64,000 bases of DNA from Sequoia sempervirens (lineage: Eukaryota; Streptophyta; Pinopsida; Cupressales; Cupressaceae), in the NCBI GenBank assembly GCA_007258455.2, contig VDFB02270651.1:495831370-495895369 (forward strand). The letters run 5' to 3'. Below are positions 41,401 through 47,400 of this stretch, piece after piece; the stretch's first letter is position 1; the number at the start of each line of letters is the position of its first letter. The translations under genes and the position numbers were made by a program. Under the pieces are notes generated by a model. That model did no database searches and was not told the DNA's origin. It was given only the letters and a program-made list of their open reading frames with translations.

Positions 41401-44400
41401 GGTACGTGCACTGAAAGTAACGAAAATGATGGACCTTAAAATTCGAGATCCAACCTGGCTTGAGCTTCAAAAACCCACCACGACCAGATCGAAAAAAATT
41501 TCTGACTTCGAAAAACGGGTCAAAACCTCGTCAAGTCGGGCTGAACTCCTGGGCGCCTACCCTTTCCAAAATTGCGAGAACTACCAAATCACACAAAATC
41601 GTGGCAAATGGAAAACACCAGAGGTGGCGCAAACACAGGCAAGAAAGCACCACGAATCGAGCAGAAAAACGTCTGAAAAAAAAAAAAACGCGTCTCACAA
41701 GTGAAGAACCGCGGCCAAAAAACACTGAAAAACGCGGCCTGAGAAACGCGTTTATTGAAAACGCAGACTGAAAAACTTTGATGAAATCCCGTCAGCGATA
41801 AACGGGCACAAAGAACCACGCCAACACCGGAGCGAAAAACGCGCATTAGGGAACAATCACGGGTCGAAAGAACGCTGAAATCAAGCGGCCCTTGAAATTG
41901 GCGGGCGAAAGGTCACAAATCGCTTCAAAATGACAAACTCGCAAGTCGCGTCCTCAAAGAAAAATCGTGGTCTCCCCACAAACCACGCCAGTTCGACAAA
42001 ATTACACCGCGAAACGCTAAGGGCTTAAAGAGAAGACACGAAAACGCTGCGTGGGATACAATTTAACACGAGCCAGCGCAGGTCACAAAAAAATGCCAGA
42101 AGTTCGCGCGGCCAATAAATCCGACGCCAAAAATGCCCACGAAAAAATGTTGATCAAAAAACCTTCGAAGTTCAGGCACCCGAAAATTTTCACTGAAAAT
42201 GTATTTTCAGAATTAAAAAATTATTTCGAAAAATTAAGCAAAATAATTTCAAAAAGAAATTATTAATTTTTCGAAAAAAATTGTTTTCCTGAGCTCTGAT
42301 ACCATATTACGCAAGTAATTGGTAAATTATTTGATATATTAACAAGAGCGAGACGCTCAATAAATAATTACAAGATTTACAAAGAGCCGGAAGGATAAGA
42401 TCGGAGACGATCTTATCTTCAGAAAAAGCAGGAAGTTTCTAAAAGAAACTTCAGATAAGATCTCGGACAACAAGGACGATCTTATCAGGATATTTTACAA
42501 TATTTTACAATATTGAGCATTAATAAATAAATAACATTATTTTAATAGTGTCGACTACAGGGTTCAATCCCTGAAAAAGAATGCAGAGGGCTTTATTGCT
42601 GATATTGATAAGAAAAAATATTTAAAACAGTGATAAGTGATGGATCTTTTTCTTGTATAGTTTCAGACTGCTCTATTTGTTTCGTACTCTCTTTGGTGGG
42701 CTGTATATGAGTTGATGGACTGTTATTTTGTAGGGGTCTGTGGGGTACTTTTGCCGGGATGTCATTGTGCTACTTGTGAGATGTATTTGGCATATCTTTC
42801 TCTGAGAGTTTTCTTTGGTATGATTTGTAACTTGATGTTCATATGAGCTATATTTGTAAACTACATCCAATATTAAAAGAAAGGAAAAAAATGTCAAAGC
42901 TATAAGGTATATCAGCAAAGCTTTTATTGTTTATATTCTTTGATAAACATGCCAACAAAAGCCTGTATGAAATGTTGTCTGTGACCAGGGAGAGGTGAGG
43001 GAAGTTGAAGACACATGTAGGAGAGTGAATATAACAATAACAAGCTCTTATGCATATCTCAAAAGGATCTAACACACCACACTTAAAAGGAAGATAAAAT
43101 ATTGCAGTAGCCCCACATGATATTAACATAAAACATGAATCCTCCACTGAAAAAGGTCCATTAATAATGCACATGGATCTGATGCAGAAAAGGTGTTCTA
43201 AGGCATTCATCACAGCAATATAAGAGCAACGGAACTGCTGCTCATCAAAACTTAAGTGTCTTAACATTCCTTGGTGGTGTTAGAAAACTAGTGTGTAAAC
43301 TGCTATTGCTGCCTCCATCACAGAGTCAACGCTGCTCCAAAAAAATCAGTACAGTATACTAAAACTGATCCCATGCTGCTGCCTCTCTGATGAGGTAGAA
43401 AATGAGACAGTCAAACACTTTAAAAATGTATTTGAGCTTTCATAATTTGGCTTCAAAGTTTATTTTCTAACATTTTGCTCAGACTCCAATTTTGCAAACA
43501 GATACCTATTGAAAAGTTCTTCGACAAGTTACAAGATGGTAAAGAGGAAACTGAAAACAAAAAAGTAATTTTTTTGCATTTCTCATTAGAATTTCTGATG
43601 CCCTAGAACTTCTTAGACTGATACCTTTGTGTACCAATAGCCAAATCAAGCCAACAAGTTTTTGCTAGAACTGAAGAATAATGGATTAATTATTAATTAT
43701 TAATTAGAATTCAAACCTGAAACCAAAGCTCCTAAGAAAAATCTTGTAAACATCATCTAAGATATAAAACAAAGGAAACTTAAAAAGAAATTTAAACTTT
43801 AAACACAACCTTAAAAATTATATTCAACAAAACTCAAACCATATTGACACTCACCTTTTTTAAAAAACAAAGGTCAAGTGAACAAAATGCATATTCAAAC
43901 ATTTGCTACCATTAAGGTTGGAAATCAAAGGACATACATCAACACCTGCACTTCAAGAAAACATGGAATCAAGGGACCAATAATGTGACAAAAACCATCA
44001 AAATCCAAAATCAACATAAAGGTGGCACACATGAAAATACAGAATCAAAGGATTTATTTTGTAACAACAAATTAACAAATTCAACCGTGACACATTCTCA
44101 ATGGATGGATAAATGACCAAGCATGGCAACAGTTAAGTATCATGTAAAGAGCATATTGACATTTTTCCTGTCCTATTCTTTCAACGCAAAGCTTTTGAAG
44201 GTTGGGGGGAATGTTTTCTCAAAAAATGCACAAAAGATGAATCATATAAATCTCTCACAAGGGATCCAGTAGGGCAAACTGTTTTGTCGGTTGGAACTTG
44301 GAGGTAAGACTTAAAGTTATTTTTAATTAGAAAAATACTTAAATAACACATTAGTTTTCTTCTTATTTTTTAAACACAGTTGAGGCACTACTAATTTTAA

Positions 44401-47400
44401 TTCTAATTTTCTTTTGAAAAAGCATTTCCTCCGAAGCTCAAGTTTCTGGCTACCTTACAGCTTCTAAGGAGGTTGGTATGCTGCCAGGATAGCAACTTTT
44501 TATATTGTACTTGGACCTGTCTTAAATAAGTGAGTATATATGACCAAGAATATGGAAAATAAATTCTCTGGATGATAACACTAAAATAAGATGTAGCTAT
44601 GGTTAAGCAGAAGGAATACACTGACATAACAAGAAGAATCCACAGCCCCTCATCGTGGTAGCCATGGGACTAAAAGTTACTAGAATAGATCGATATCTCA
44701 ACTAGGTTACTGAACTTTAATCCATGCTATAAAGGCATTCAGTGCTATAACAAAGAGCATACATTTATGTCCATGTCAATATATATTCTAACTGCTAGGA
44801 CAAGTGGTTCCTGTAAACTACACACAGTAAACATGCATAATGAAAATGTAAATCTATCTTTTGCCGGTGTGTAAGTATTTAAGATCCTAGGTAGTAATAA
44901 AAATATACTGTGGTTTAAAATTGGAAAAAAGTAAAAACAAAGCATTGACATGAAAGCTACAGCAAAACTGAGTCTCTAAGTAAAGAAACTGTCAAGTAAC
45001 TGCAGACTCTAACAATATACAAAGGGCTAGCTCCAAACAAACACGTACAACCATTAAAGAAGATCTTTTGAATCACTTATGCGAGGGCTGCTAGATTTTC
45101 ATCAAGGAAAAAATATGACCATTAGATTTCTTGCAAATTCAATAGCTCAAGACCAATATTGTTTATCAGACACAACTTCAGTGAATCTATTTCAGGCCAT
45201 AAAGTTTCTACAACTGTGATCATGTGGATAGATTCCCATCTTTTCAGGTGAATTTGAGAAGAACTATTGAAAACAATAAAGTTACTCACCTTGCATGTCA
45301 CCCTGAAAAACGAAGTTTCACTACGCCCTTTAACACCTTTACCACCAGTCATCTCTTTAGGCTTCTTACCAAGCGCAATCTTCTTTGCCATCTTCTCTTG
45401 TTCACGGGCTTCTTTAGCTAGCCGTTTCTATATTGTATTTTCAACAGATATGAAACTCTTGTCAGAACAAAGCTCAGTAAATCTGCAAGAACATTTCCAC
45501 TACAATAGATCGATCCATGTTAAAACAAAGCTGAATAAATTTGCATAGTCCAGTCCAATAGAATTGATGAAATGGACCATGAAAGAAAATTGGCAGTCAA
45601 TTTTTTTATGATAAGTACATGTGTCTCCATGAAAAAGACTCTTCTGAATCAACTTGCCACTTGCCAGCATTTCAATTTAGGTGCTTTTACCAGCCTAATA
45701 TTCCAACTGAAAAAAAATGCCCTCGGGTTCATGATAATCAGAGAAACTTCCCATGAATGCATAATAAAAGACACTGGCTGTTTTATTTCAAAGCCATTAC
45801 TAGGGCTTAGATTTAAAAAATTGCTTTCCCAGACATGTGGACAAAATTTTACATGGGTAATAGCATGTTAGTTTAGAACTGAGAACCTAATCTCTTTATT
45901 TATGAGATTATTTGCCATCTGATACAATTTAAAAACTCTCATCTATCTTTGACACAGAAGAGCTGTAATGTCCCCTTTCTAGCCAATTAGTTCATGGTTT
46001 GCCATTAGCCCTTTTTGCCATGATCCCGTGGGCTAAATTGGGCACTAGAGGGATCTTGAGGGTTTTTGGCCTAGGCATTTCTAGTTTCAAGCCAATCTGA
46101 GTTGATGTAATGTCCCCATATTTTGAAACTCTTAAGGAATCGTCATTATTTTAATTATTTAATATTACTAGGCAAAAAGGTTCAAAGTCAAAAAGGTAAT
46201 ATTAAATAATTATATTAAAAGGTTAAAAAGTGACATACTTTAATTAATAGTCACTTTATTAATATATCTTCAAAAAGTGACTTAAGTATTAGAGAGTCAC
46301 ATCAAGGGGTCACATCAAGGAGTCATATGAAGGGATCACATCAAGGAGTCACATCAAGGGGTCACATCAAAGGTCACATCAAGGAGTCATATCAAGAGAT
46401 CACATCAAGGAATATTAAAATATTCTTCTAAAAGCTTGTTGAACACTCTTCTTGGGTCTTTCTAGAAGATCAAGAAGTTCTATATAAAGGGGAGTTGAGA
46501 GCTTATTTGACATGCTTGGATGAAATGAAAGTTATGCTATTGGATTTCTCAGGAATCTGATTATTGGGCTTGGAGGACGAAAATCCTCTTTGTCAGCATT
46601 CTTCTCGCTGTTGCAAGATACAGTCAGGGGAATTTATGGTGTTTTCATTCAGAAAACATATTGGGCTTATTAGATTTTCAAAGGGAAGATTTGGAGAAGA
46701 TATTAGGAGCAGATTGAAGGCTATAGTGACGATTTGTGAGTTGCTACAGTACTGTGAACAGTGTCGTGAACAGTAACGTGAACAATGTCGTGAATAGTGC
46801 TGCTACAGTGTCGTGAACAGTGATGCTACAGTGCGTGAATAGTGTTTTGGGCAGATTTCAGACTTGTGGAGTTCAAAGTTGAATTTGTTTCATTATCATA
46901 TAGTCTTCCACATAAGTTTGAAGCACATTTGAGTGTCATTACGAGTTTGAAGACATTCCCAGCGAGTTCATGTGTTGATGGGTGTATTTTCTCAGGCATT
47001 TGTAGACCATTTTGTACTACAGCAGACATAAATTCATTGCTGCATTTTATGGGTATGCCTGATTTAGATAATAGACTATATTTCATGATCTGGGTTGTCT
47101 TTATTTTGTCAAAAAACTGAATATTTAAGCCTAGGGAAAAATCTGGAATTTTCAGCTGTATTCCTCATTGTAATTTCCAATTTTCAGTTTTAAATATTGC
47201 AATATATTTCCTATTGTTGCTGCATTATTTGGCATGGTCAAAGTAAAAAAAAAAATGTCCAAAAAGAACACACAAAACGCACTAGGTGATAACTAAACTG
47301 CAGAAACCCAATTTGTGAAATTACTAGATAAGGGGAGTTGCTACAAGAGCTGAGTTTGTGACAAACTCAGACTTTTCTATCAAAATGATAATATTCCAGA

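Larger units (their letters stand above)
36982..42547 (-). mobile_element. Ty1/Copia retrotransposon with identical LTRs, pol broken
   Basis: The two 243-bp LTRs (36982-37224 and 42305-42547) are identical over their whole length. A 5-bp target duplication GTGTC lies at 36977-36981 and 42548-42552. Read on the minus strand the LTR starts TATTAAAATAATG and ends GCGTAATA, so the ends are TATTA...TAATA and not TG...CA. The primer site TGGTATCAGAGC (initiator Met tRNA) directly follows the 5' LTR, and a purine tract AAGGGAGGG precedes the 3' LTR. Domain order gag, protease, integrase, RT, RNase H is that of Ty1/Copia. Stops and frameshifts interrupt gag, integrase and RT/RNase H. It inserted into an old LINE relic. 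Confidence 0.96.
7153..45289 (-). other. TOP6B: 38.1-kb TOP6B intron filled with transposable elements
   Basis: This phase-0 intron lies between the RVTCK exon and the DNGRGMP exon, with donor GTGAGT at 45289 and acceptor GCATACAG ending at 7153. It contains hAT, LINE, Copia, non-autonomous LTR and Gypsy-type sequences in both orientations, listed separately. Its length is read directly from the positions of the two exons. That it is spliced as one intron is inference, supported by matching phase and intact flanking exons. Confidence 0.9.
45966..47345 (+). mobile_element. Solo LTR in TOP6B intron, TSD AGAGC
   Basis: It starts TGTAATGTCCCCTTTCTAGC and ends GTTGCTACA, flanked by AGAGC at 45961-45965 and 47346-47350. 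A second LTR-start-like word TGTAATGTCCCCATATTTTG lies inside at 46106, so a nested or internally duplicated LTR is possible. A tata-like tatataaagg is at 46481, and gaggacgaaaatcctctt (46573) is shared with the LTR at 10651. Two short tandem arrays lie within. It fills most of the 2.3-kb intron between the first two visible exons. Confidence 0.65.
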
